Source: Heligmosomoides polygyrus polygyrus
Lineage: Eukaryota > Nematoda > Chromadorea > Rhabditida > Heligmosomidae
Assembly: GCA_947396885.1 (NCBI GenBank)
Contig: OX377204.1
Location: 4,650,001-4,714,000, forward strand
Reading direction: 5' to 3'
Length of the DNA: 64,000 bases
Part shown: positions 1 through 9,414 of the stretch, in pieces
How the letters are laid out: the number at the start of each line of letters is the position of its first letter
How positions within the stretch are numbered: the first letter of the stretch is position 1
Translations under genes and position numbers: made by a program
Notes under the pieces: model-generated
What the model saw: the letters and a program-made list of their open reading frames with translations, nothing else
Database searches by the model: none
Told to the model about the DNA's origin: nothing

Positions 1-295
1 GTAGCGCAGTCGGAGGGGTGTCGGTTTTTGCATGCATATCCTACACCAGCTTCCTGATTCAGATTTCCCGATCAGGCCAACCAAGCCTTCCACTCCTCGG
101 TGAATTTTCTGTCGGCAAATTGGTACCAGACTTGTCTGGGAAGGATAAACTACTGACTTCTTTATCGGCTGACCACCACAGGTGTTTTACTGCATGGCCA
201 ATTACGCGCTCAAATCGTCTCCAAGACATCCCGTAGAAGTAGAATGCGTGGCGCATCCCAAAAAGCATCGTGACGGCGTTCTTTATCCCTTCACT
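1..295 (+). repeat. tRNA-derived SINE-like repeat, family A copy 1
   Basis: The window opens inside a repeat that recurs at about 967, 2289, 32161 and 38490. It starts with an A-box-like segment (GTAGCGCAGTCGGAGG) and a B-box-like segment near 55-75. A non-tRNA body follows, and the copy ends around GCGTGGCGCATCCCAAAA and a TTATCC tail. The tRNA-like head plus unrelated body is typical of a SINE. Open reading frames across it are not conserved as protein between copies. Confidence 0.7.
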
Positions 296-299
296 AGCG

Positions 300-960
300 T
301 TTTTCTCAAATCATTTAAAATACCTCCACAGACTGCAAACATTCTCTCCTTTCCGACTGCTTTAGGTGGCGAGCAAAGTATTCTGGGATGAGCAGCGCCA
401 AATGAGGATAAGCATATTTTACGGGGAGGTCAGACCACTAACATTGTGGATTTGTTGACGTGCTTGGTGGCTCGGTGAAGAAATTTCTAGCTCCAATTAT
501 ATTATTTCCAAAAATCCAAATGCGCCATAGAAGGTATGAGAGTGGCTAGAAAAACTTTAAAATATTCTTGCTGATTTCAACAGTTTTTCAGGAATATTCT
601 ACTTGGGAGGATGAGGCCTGCAATAATAGTGAAGACAGAGGGGAAAGTGATAAACTTAATGAAAAAAGGTCCGTTAAAAATTCCGTTAAATTTCTTAAAA
701 TTTCCGTTAAGTCGTTAAGCCGGATTTTAGCGGAAAATGCCGTTAATTCGTTAAATCGTTACCCGTTAATTGTGCACCCCTGGTCGGGATCTCCTGATTG
801 CGATACTTCTTACAAACTGAGCGAATTTCTTAAAACCTACTATATTGTTTGGTATATTTATCTTGTTACTTGGTTCGCAACTCCTTTGCAGTGCTTGTTT
901 AGTCGGCTTCGATTAGAGAACAGTTCTAAGTTACCACAACATTTTCTCCCGTTATTGCCT
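300..960. other. AT-rich spacer with CCGTTAA-type short repeats
   Basis: No gene is recognisable here. Between about 665 and 775 the short motif CCGTTAA recurs many times in degenerate form (CCGTTAAA, CCGTTAAG, CCGTTAAT), which gives a long but repetitive reading frame that I do not accept as coding. Confidence 0.5.
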
Positions 961-966
961 TTTTAG

Positions 967-1250
967 GGCTCATGTAGCGCAGCCGGGGGAGGTGCCGGCT
1001 GTCGCGTGCCAGATTCCCGGTTCGGATTTTCCGTCCAGGTCAACCTAGCCTTCTATCCCTCCGGGGTCGGTGAATTGGTACCAGATTTGTCTGGGAACCA
1101 TAGAGCGCTGACTTGTTCATCGGCTGGCCACCGCAACTCCTTGCATGGCCAAGTACGCATTCAAGTCGCCTCCACGACATTCCGTAGAAGTAGAATGCGT
1201 GGCGCATCCCAAATGGGATTGAGCAACGCCGTCCCATATCCCTTTTATTG
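967..1250 (+). repeat. SINE-like repeat, family A copy 2
   Basis: This copy begins GCTCATGTAGCGCAGCCGG and carries the same body and CGTGGCGCATCCC end block as the copies at 1, 2289 and 32161. It appears full length at about 285 bp. Confidence 0.75.
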
Positions 1251-1378
1251 CTTTTTGGGTCGGAGGAGGCAGTGTCGCCTGCACAACTAATCATCGTACT
1301 TCGACTGGTTTCGATTACCGGAAATTTTCGAGCACTCGAATTCGTATATTTCGAAAACGTGATTATTCGAAATACATA

Positions 1379-2915
1379 CAGGGTCTCTCAAAAAATGTAT
1401 GCACTGTTTGAAAGGTAACAACTTTGCTTACAGTAAAGGTGTTGAAGAAGTTAAGGGCTCATATGAAAGCTTAAAAAATAGAAATTTTTCGATTTATGAC
1501 TGGTATGGAATGTGCCATGCACTCGTCTGAAATTTTGCATTTTACACACGATCGGTTGGATACTTGCTATAATTTCTTCACGAAGTAGCCGTATCAGTTG
1601 TTTTACTTCTTTCAAAGTTTAAAACTTGAAAACATACTAAGGCTTGCGGAAAATGCAGGATATCCCAAAAGATGCAGGTACTGTTTGAAAGGTTCTAATA
1701 TTGCTGCTAGTAAAGCTTTTCAAGATGTTTGAGACTCATATGAAGGCATGGTGATAACATTTCTGTGGTATGCAAATAGTCACGTCATGCCACCGCCTGA
1801 AACCTTGCATTTCAGACTCGACTGATTGTGCATGGGCTGAATGCTTGTTACAGTCTTGTTACCACTTGGCCATATTAAGCTTTGCTGTGGTTTATAACGT
1901 TTTTCGCCGTCCAGTGGCTGCAATTATGCAGACTAACCTCCCCATTCAGCCTCGATGTTGCTTCATCAGTCCATAGAATCCGCCTTGGAAAATGGGATTC
2001 ATGCTCGCATTTAAATTGTGCCATCAACAAACTCGCATGTCGTGTGTCTTACACGTGATTGGCAGAGTTTGAACGTCAAAAGAAGCATAGCATAGGTTAA
2101 TGTGGCCAAGTAGTAACGAGATTGTAACAAGCATTCAGCCCATGTACAACCACTCGAGTCTGAAATGCAAGGCTTAACGTGGGCGCATGACGCTACCTTA
2201 ACTATTTGCACGTCATAGAAATCTCCTTACTCTGTGCTTTCATATTCGTCTCAAACGTCTTCAAAAGGTTCACCAGCAACAACGCTATAGGGCTCGTGTA
2301 GCGCAGCCGGAGGAGACGCCGACGGTCGCATGCACCTGATACGAGGTTCCTTCTTCGGATTTTCCGCCCAGGCCAACCAAGCCTTCCATCCCTCAGGGGT
2401 CGGTGAATTTGTATCAGAGTTGTCTGGGAGGGATAAAGCGCTGACTTCTTCATCGACTGGCCATCACAAGCCATTGTATGGCCAAATACGCATTCAAGTC
2501 GCCTCCACGACATCCCGTAGAAGTATAATGCGTGGCGCATCCCAAAAGGGATTAAGTAACGCCGTCCCTTATCCTTATTATCCTAGTGCTAGAACCTTCC
2601 AAATTGTGCCCGCGTTTAGGATTCCCTGCATTTTTCGTAAGCCGTTGTGTTCTCAAGTTTCAAACCTTGAAAGAAACACAAATTAATCGATACGACCACT
2701 TTGTGGAGACATTATGACAAGTATTCAAGCGAAACACAATCAATCGGGTGTAAAATGCAGGAATTCAGACGAGTGCATAGCGAATTCCATACCACTCAAG
2801 CCAGAAAATTTCTATTTTCTTAAGATTTCGTACAAGCCATTAACTTTTTCAGCACCTTTATGGTGAGCAAAGTTGTCACCTTTCAAACAGTGTATGCTTT
2901 TTTTGAGACACCCTG
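1379..2915. mobile_element. Foldback element B1 with CAGGG ends, TA target duplication
   Basis: The left end (CAGGGTCTCTCAAAAAATG) and right end (TTTTTTGAGACACCCTG) are inverted repeats flanked by TA on both sides. The arms run inward for several hundred bases, with CACTGTTTGAAAGGT on the left matching ACCTTTCAAACAGTG on the right. TA duplication and these termini suggest a Tc1/mariner-class non-autonomous element; no transposase was seen inside. A family A SINE is inserted at 2289-2582, so the foldback is older than that SINE copy. A single right arm of the same family lies at 4751-5205. Confidence 0.75.
2289..2582 (+). repeat. SINE-like repeat, family A copy 3 (nested in foldback B1)
   Basis: It begins GGCTCGTGTAGCGCAGCCGG and ends with the CGTGGCGCATCCC block and a TTATCCTTATTATCC tail. 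It lies inside the arms of foldback B1. Confidence 0.75.
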
Positions 2916-2929
2916 TATCTGTGACTATT

Positions 2930-4740
2930 GTAACCTTAATGTCCTGCTTACTAATGGGACAAAGATTTGGATTGTAGGGCCGCGACTCCACCATATGTGT
3001 GATTTTGGCAACTGCTGAACGTCCTCCTCACCTTCGCGGGCCGTGGTTGCTAGGGCATTAATAGCAACGATCGCCTCGAGCACGCCATACACAACGACGT
3101 CTTATTTCGCACGTTAACTGCCAGTGACGGCTCTATTCGTCCAGTATTCTGTTCGCAGCTCTATTTTCGATCCAGAATTTCGGAGCGAATCTTGAATGGC
3201 GGAAAACGAGATGTTTTTGAGAGCTGCATAATTCGTTTCCGAAGAATCGATTTCGTCTCATTGGAACGGAGACGAGCTTCTCCTTCTAATTGTGTACGCA
3301 TCTTGCGCAACGATGCCTTCTTCGCTTTGACGCTTCAAGCTACACCCTTTTAGGAACACTCAGTGCTCTCAGCCCTTGTGCTCGTAAATGACTTTTCTGT
3401 AATACATATGTGATGTGTGGTGTTTTATGGCCAGCTTGTTCAAAGTGTTTTATGACCAGCTTGTGGACACCTGTTTTTTTAACGGACTGCTATCTCTACA
3501 AAATATTCATTCGTGATTCAGTTTATTTTACTTGTTTTATTTTATTCCAAGTTAACTACGTGCCAAAAAACACTATTAACAGACACAACAACGCCTAAAA
3601 ATTGTAGTAAGTTCAATCCCATTCGGGGGGGGGGCAGTCCATTATGAGCTGTCAAAATGTTAGCTATGCATTATTACAACATGCAATATAGCATGTATAT
3701 TGCATAATAGTGGAGACTTAGAATCTATGTCTCTGTTGCAAGGACGCAGGCTAGATTAACCTTCCTTACATATAGGAATCTAAGGGAGCTCAACTGCTTG
3801 CTTGGTGAATCCGAAAATGTCACACAGATGTCACTCCCGGCTCTCAAGTCATTTATTGCTCGTAGATTTCTCTTTTTAAGCTAATTTAGTGTTGTATTTT
3901 ATCTGGCGATCATCTCTTGAGTCTTGATTTGATAGGTCCTGGTTCCATTTGATTTCCTTTTCTTGATGTTAATCCACGTGTATTGTATGACACGTCTTTG
4001 AATAAATAAATGAATGAATAAATAAATAAATATAACATATGAATGCCTTAGCTTACCTGATCCCCTCCCCCTGGAAATGTCCGAGCCATACCTTGAAATA
4101 TTGAAAAGATTTCATTGTGGAACTATGGACAGGCCATGAGGAGGCTGCAGCATCTTTGCTCGAAATACGCATTTGAATTCCTGCGATACCGTACCGGTAT
4201 GGGTGCGCGTTGACTCGCTCACCATTGCTTTAGCGAATTTTCGCGGCTTTATTGCATTGTAATTGTTCCAGGTTTCTGTTCAAGTTAGTGCGTTTTCATT
4301 ACTCCCTCCTCTTCCCCTTCTCCCCCCCCCCCGATTAGGAAAAATCTAGAAAACCGATTTTGGTATTGGAAGGACAGCAATTCATAAGGTAGTATATTAC
4401 AGTCTTGTGACTGCTTGGCCAAACTGACCGGTGTGTGCTTCTTTATGCCCGGCTTTTCTTCGAGGAGAAAAAGTTTTCCAGATGTGCTGCTGAAGGTTCG
4501 AGAACATCGTCGAAGTGCAGAGGCGATTCAGCCACTCCTTCTCCAGAGCCCCACCCACCTGCGTCACAATAATACGGATACGAGACAGATTTGAAGAAAA
4601 GGGAACTGTACAAGAACGTACGAGAGACGCCCGTTAGCACCTTTTGATATGGAAGACGGCGGTATTCTCTGCATTCTCTATAGAGTCTAATTAGTGAGAC
4701 AACGGCTTGATCAGTTTGCCGCAAAACTGAATCATGCGTG
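2930..4740. other. Unassigned spacer with simple repeats
   Basis: I see no supportable gene. The stretch holds a 10-base G run at about 3625, a small hairpin around TGCAATATAGCATGTATATTGCA (3670-3705), an (AAAT)n tract at about 3996-4032 and an 11-base C run at 4322. Confidence 0.5.
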
Positions 4741-4750
4741 TGGTTCTTCA

Positions 4751-5205
4751 ACAGTCAATCGAGTCTGAAATGCAGAGCTTCAGATGGGCGCACGGCGCGA
4801 TCTTGACTGTTTGCACGCCACAAAAATACCGTTACCCTGTGCCTTCATATGAGTCTCAAACATCTTCAAAGACTTCACTAACAACAATGTTAGAACCTTT
4901 CAAATAGCGCCTCCTTTTTTCGCAAGCCGTAGTCTGTTTTCAAATTTTAAACCTTAAAAGAGGCACAAATCAAACGAAACGGCCACTTTGTGTGGAAATT
5001 ATAACAAGTATTCAGGCGAAGCATAATCAGTCAAGTGTAAAATGCAAGGCTTTAGACCAGTGCATGGCGCAGTCCTGACCACCGGTCATATGTCGGAACG
5101 TTTGTTTTCTTAAGCGTTCATATGAGCCCTTAACTCTTTTAGTACATTTACTGTGAGTAAAGTTATCACCTTTCAGACAGTGTATACATTTTTTGAGACG
5201 TCCTG
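4751..5205. mobile_element. Single arm of foldback family B (copy B2)
   Basis: The sequence from the GAGTCTGAAATGCA block to the terminal TTTTTTGAGACGTCCTG repeats the right half of the element at 1379-2915 and is followed by TA. No left arm is visible, so this is a truncated copy or a deletion product. Confidence 0.65.
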
Positions 5206-5512
5206 TATAGCCGAGGTACATATTCGATACGCCTCCACGTCATGCATTATAGAAGCAGCATTAGTGCCGGAGGCTAGAGGGACTAATTAAGTGAAGTCTA
5301 CCTTTACCCTTCACCGTAATCCACATAGATGATCCGTCCATCCTTTGTGCCATGGACGGATTAGCTGCACCTATTCCATCCCTGCCTCTATGCATTCAGT
5401 TAGATTCACTGGGGCTGGTGGCGAATATTTCTACGACTATGGCTCGTCTTCTTAAATGTCACTATATGCGCTCCAATCGGCGCAGATTCACTTGAGTTTG
5501 CGATCAGATAAA

Positions 5513-5600
5513 TGGCAGCGGCAGCTGTGATTAAGCATAGGGGCATCGATTCCTTTCGAATCGATGCTCCTATGCTTAATGACGGCCGCTGCTGCCGAGT
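5513..5600. repeat. Long near-perfect hairpin
   Basis: GATTAAGCATAGGGGCATCG on the left is the inverse of CGATGCTCCTATGCTTAATG on the right, with a loop of only a few bases around CCTTTCG. The outer GCAGCGGCAGC and GCTGCTGC also pair. The stem is about 35 bp and could form an RNA hairpin if transcribed. Confidence 0.7.
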
Positions 5601-5615
5601 GTGCCGACGGATTTA

Positions 5616-5792
5616 GGGATCGTTTAGTGTGCAAGCCACACGTGACGCGATGCTATGATAAGTTCCCATATCGATCGCGCGACTCGATGAATCGATATGG
5701 GAGCTTATCATAACAGAGGGTCACGCGTCGCCTGATCAATGTGGCCACCACACGTGGCTCGCATCGCTCGGCGTCGAAGTATAAACGGGCCC
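5616..5792. mobile_element. Degenerate MITE of family F (F5) with an internal hairpin
   Basis: The right end reads GAAGTATAAACGGGCCC followed by TAA, which matches family F copies at 20886, 23032 and 35283. The left end (TTAGGGATCGTTTAGTG) is diverged. At 5650-5712 an inner hairpin pairs ATGATAAGTTCCCATATCGA with CGATATGGGAGCTTATCAT. Confidence 0.5.
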
Positions 5793-5834
5793 TAAGCCCT
5801 CTGTTACACTTCGCCGACAACAGCGTCGCCGAAG

Positions 5835-5958
5835 TATAACATTGGCCTAAGGCCTTGTGCATATCCCGATTCCATCGCGGCGATGAGTTTTGCAGAGCGA
5901 CGCGAAAGAATTTGAACTCCTCAGTGCTCGTCGCATCGCTCATCGCTCTGCTACAAGA
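5835..5958. repeat. Inverted partner of the repeat at 8762-8876
   Basis: The block around CGGCGATGAGTTTTGCAGAG and GCGAAAGAATTTGAACT occurs in inverted orientation near 8790-8860. The two blocks therefore bracket about 2.8 kb as arms of a large inverted repeat. Confidence 0.6.
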
Positions 5959-6033
5959 TTATAAACGGCGGATATCAGGACCGACTCCCCGTAACCTTAG
6001 GCATCGGGCGAGACGTCCATTGTGCAATCGCAG

Positions 6034-6372
6034 AACAAGGCTAGGAAAGGGACTCCATGGTGTGCCATACAAGCTGCTCGTATGGAGACTGCTTTCTTCG
6101 AACAGGGGGAGTTTGCGGCTGGGTTCTGCGCTCTTTGAGCGCAGAGCCAGGCTAGGGAAGGGACTCCAGGGTGTGTGCCATACAAGCTGCTCGTATGGAG
6201 ACTGCTTTCTTCGCTCAGGGGGAGTTCGCGGCTGGGTTCTGCGCTCTTCGAGCGCAGAGCCAGGCTAGGGAAGGGACTCCAGGGTGTGTGCCATACAAGC
6301 TGCTCATATGGAGACTGCTTTCGTTGCTCAGGGGGAGTCCGCATCTGGATTCTGCGCTCTTCGAGCGGCGAA
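6034..6372. repeat. Tandem repeat, about three 113-bp units
   Basis: Units begin near 6034, 6147 and 6260. Each contains GGGACTCCAGGGTGTG, CATACAAGCTGCTCGTATGG and the near-palindrome GCGCTCTTCGAGCGC. Relatives of single units occur at about 38785-39125 and 48365-48515. The several overlapping open frames are a consequence of the repeat, because 113 is not a multiple of three. Confidence 0.8.
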
Positions 6373-6454
6373 GCGCATACGGCTGAAAGAATGCGCAAAA
6401 AACGCGCAACGTCGTGTAGACGTCGAAACCTCCCAGATCTCAGATACTCAACTG

Positions 6455-6552
6455 AAGTGCAAAAACGCCGCCGCACCCGGGCACCGAACCCCCGACATCC
6501 TTCGCATGAAGTAAACCCTCTACCTACTGCACCACGATCCACTTGCACACGG
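6455..6552 (-). other. tRNA-like module (Met-like)
   Basis: Read on the minus strand, an A-box-like GTGGTGCAGTAGGTAGAGG and a B-box-like GGGGTTCGGTGCCC stand at tRNA-like spacing, with a CAT-containing segment (CTTCATGCG) at the anticodon-loop position. The acceptor stem does not pair convincingly, so I regard it as a SINE or foldback module and not a functional tRNA. Confidence 0.45.
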
Positions 6553-6964
6553 TGCCATCGCAGGCTTACAAGATATCGATCGGACGTCGCGGCGTGGACG
6601 CGGACGCGCGGTCTCTGAGCTAGGAGGGCGTAGACAGCAAAGTCTCGGCGCGACCCGCACTGCGGTTACGGTGAGCCGGTCCTGATATCCGCCGTTTATA
6701 ATGGTTGACGGGCAACTCGGCCCCGCTCGTCCCCGCTGCTGCTGAGTCACGTCGATTTGCAGCGTGTCTGCCACCTCTCGCTGCCTCTCCGCTATTTCGC
6801 GCGCCTCTACCGTCTCACGTGGGAACATGCTCTTTCTTGAGCGCTTTGCACAACCGGCGTCTCATCATCGCGTGATATATTTCCACACCAATTGTACTGT
6901 TGGTGATATCACTGAGGAAATAAACCGTTCCAGCCACAACGACCACTGAGCTTCTGCAGGATGT

Positions 6965-7880
6965 TTAGAGACATGTTTGAAACTTGCCTTCTGTTTGAGA
7001 TAGATATTTTAGAACACTCTTTATCAAAGCGTTTGAAGTACAAATGGCAACATACGAGTAAAAACAACTGAATCGTGCGAAGCATGAGACTGCATTTGTG
7101 AGCAAGCATATACCTGAATACAAAGCCAAGGGTGCTAACAGTTCCCTCACGGAATGGACAGGATACCATGCGTGGGGTTCTTCAGAGGAGTACAACGAGG
7201 GGACGGGGACACATTGAGAGCTAACTAGTGTGTGGTCAAGGTTGCTGGCTAAAGTATCAAGGTGATTCTTACACTCTCTTGTGGTAGGTGGGCGACTATC
7301 CGCCTGGAGGAACTCTTTGAAGCGTCTCATCTCATCGTGTATTTTATTTTGCCTGCAGGCTTCTCGACTTCGGATATATCTTGTCGCCATTCCCCATTTG
7401 CTATAGGCAGGATCTGCGATTTGGCCATAGTTAACTGTGAGGCCAAAAACTGTAATAGAGCTGCCATAGCAGGGGTGCCAGTAGGAAACGCCCTTCGAAG
7501 TTTACTGTGAAACCCTTCAACGAAGTTCGCAGATTATCCTGCCCCTTCCGTGAGGGAACGGTTAGCTGTTTCACCATTGCCATCCGCTCAGGGGCTGTGA
7601 AAGTATCGCCTGAAACCATAAATGTCGTTCTCTAAACAGTATTTGTTCTCATGCGTCGCCTTACCGAAGCGTGGCTGTGCCATATCAGCTCCTAAGCCTT
7701 GGACAACGTTGGTTGGAGTTCCCGTATAGGGTTGTGCCCTAAATTCGTTGCACCTCTCGATCACACTACGGCGCATAATAGAACGAGGGGCGCTTCTTGG
7801 CCCACAGAAGTGGGGGCGAACCGGATTTGCAGGATCCGTTATGAAGTGTCCACTTCTGATTTTGCAGGAAGGCACAGGCT
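6965..7880 (-). pseudogene. Disrupted coding remnant, unrecognised
   Basis: Three consecutive minus-strand frames look protein-like and follow one another with frame changes. The segments are about 7875-7588 (contains GLGADMAQPRFGKATHENKY), 7619-7431 (contains FTAPERMAMVKQLTVPSRKG) and 7390-6965 (contains RRFKEFLQADSRPPTTRE). Each runs to a stop where the next takes over, as expected for a frameshifted pseudogene. I do not recognise the family with certainty. An N-terminal piece of a Penelope-like element is possible because such elements occur elsewhere in the window, but no RT or endonuclease motif is visible here. A decayed host gene is the alternative. Confidence 0.3.
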
Positions 7881-8295
7881 GATTTTACACCTCGCGCTCT
7901 CGATCCTTAAGCGATCGGTATCCACAGCACACAAAGATGCTGGTCTCTCCGTCTGAGAGTGTCTTCCTATACGCCCACTCATACACAGCTGACGATCTCG
8001 AGGTAGGATATATATCGCTATATCTCTACCCCTTTGCCGTGAGGGAGCAAACATCACTCGAACCGCTCCGAACGACGCCATTTCGCAACAATGGTACTTC
8101 CAAATCCCGCCAAACCTTATTCCTTTTGGATGTCGTGTGAAGTCTCTCCATCGTGGGGAAGCAATCGCATGAATTGCACGTGCGGCTAGAGATGTAGGGT
8201 CGGCAGAGGTCGGCACTCTTCCGTCTGGGATCTGCCCCGCCGCGATGACTCAGCATGCTCGGGGCCGAGCTGCCCCGTAATCGTTTATAATTGTC

Positions 8296-8781
8296 TCGCT
8301 CTGCAAGGGAGTGCGACGGCGATCTGCCCAGGACCAACGCTAAACGCGGCGCGAAAAAGTATGCCATGCCCGCGATGAGCGCGGGAAGCCGACGCGCATA
8401 CCGACCGCCACTGTTGCGACGGCCGCGGCGAAGTTTCCTTTGGCTATTCGACCGCGTGTGGCGGAATGGCCATGAACTGATCGCGGCGATGGAAGTATGC
8501 CCCCGGCCTAACTGCTCATAGTCCGCAAGGAGGCGACTAATCTTGGGTAGCGCGTTCAAAGCCGGGGGCATACTTCCATCGCCGCGACGCCATCGCGGCG
8601 CTCAATTCATGCCCATTCCGCCGCACGCGGTCGAATTGTCAAAGCAAGCTTCGCCGCGGCCGCCGCAATAGTGGCGGTCGGCATGCGCGATGGCTTCCCA
8701 CGCCCATCGCGGGTATGGCATACTTTTTCGCGCTGGTCCTGGATGGATCGCCGTCGCGCCCCCTTGCAGAGCGATGAGCGA
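8296..8781. mobile_element. GC-rich foldback element O
   Basis: The left-arm blocks GACGGCGATCTGCCCAGGAC, GCGCGAAAAAGTATGCCAT and CGGCGATGGAAGTATGCCC have inverse counterparts on the right arm (GGCATACTTCCATCGCCG, ATGGCATACTTTTTCGCGC, GTCCTGGATGGATCGCCGTC). The turn lies around 8530-8560. Both strands show open frames, which is normal for a GC-rich palindrome. Confidence 0.7.
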
Positions 8782-8876
8782 TGCGACGAGCACGGAGAAG
8801 TTCAAATTCTTTCGCGTCGCTCTGCAAAACTCATCGCCGCCATTCCATCGCGGCGACGGGAAGTATGCACGAGGGT
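8762..8876. repeat. Inverted partner of the repeat at 5835-5958
   Basis: It repeats in inverse the block around AGTTCAAATTCTTTCGCG and CTCTGCAAAACTCATCGCCG seen near 5865-5930. Confidence 0.6.
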
Positions 8877-9399
8877 TAAAATCGATCAGTGCGAGCGATT
8901 GCTTGTCAAAAGTCGATACTTATGTCTTTCTCTTAGCACTCGATTCCGCTGTTATTATCACGGTTTTTGGTCCTAGAGATGGACTTACAGTAGGCTGGTG
9001 ATATTGGCCTGCTACCTCTAGTTGGCGACACTAGCATTCTGTTCTTTCGTCTGTTTACTTATTTATTTGTTTATTTATTACATCTTTCATGGCAGCTTTC
9101 ATTTTTTTGCAGAAACAAATGTATGCATGCTTGTTTTGCGAAGAGTTCTGTGTTCCTATTCGAGCTTCCTCGACCGGCACGGTCCATTTTCGACTTTGTG
9201 CTAAACCGCTGAACGTCCGGCTGTTGAAATATGATAATTGTGCAATCGTCTCGTTTCCTCAAAGTCACCTACCACCAAGCTATGTCTCATAGAGCGTGTT
9301 CAAGCGCACTTGTTGACGAGACACACCCTCATCGACTCATTCCATAAGATTAACGTGCGCCGCTTAGTGTTCAATAACTGAGAATCGCAGTAGTAACTT

Positions 9400-9414
9400 C
9401 GACTTCCAGGCTGA
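9400..9414 (+). promoter_or_regulatory. Candidate spliced-leader (trans-splice) acceptor before the MOLO1 gene
   Basis: The sequence CGACTTCCAG followed by GCTGA and then the ATG at 9415 puts a pyrimidine-rich AG acceptor five bases before the start codon. Nematode spliced-leader addition typically occurs a few bases upstream of the initiator. A cis-spliced non-coding first exon further upstream would look the same. Confidence 0.4.

Larger units (their letters stand above)
5959..6702. mobile_element. Foldback element N carrying a tandem repeat and a tRNA-like module
   Basis: The left end TTATAAACGGCGGATATCAG is matched in inverse by CTGATATCCGCCGTTTATAA at the right end. Between the arms lie a 113-bp tandem array and a tRNA-like module on the minus strand. 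No transposase is visible. Confidence 0.6.

Noticed and set aside
5997..6618. Several long overlapping frames on both strands
   Set aside because: They run through a 113-bp tandem repeat, which shifts frame each unit; there is no single conserved protein.
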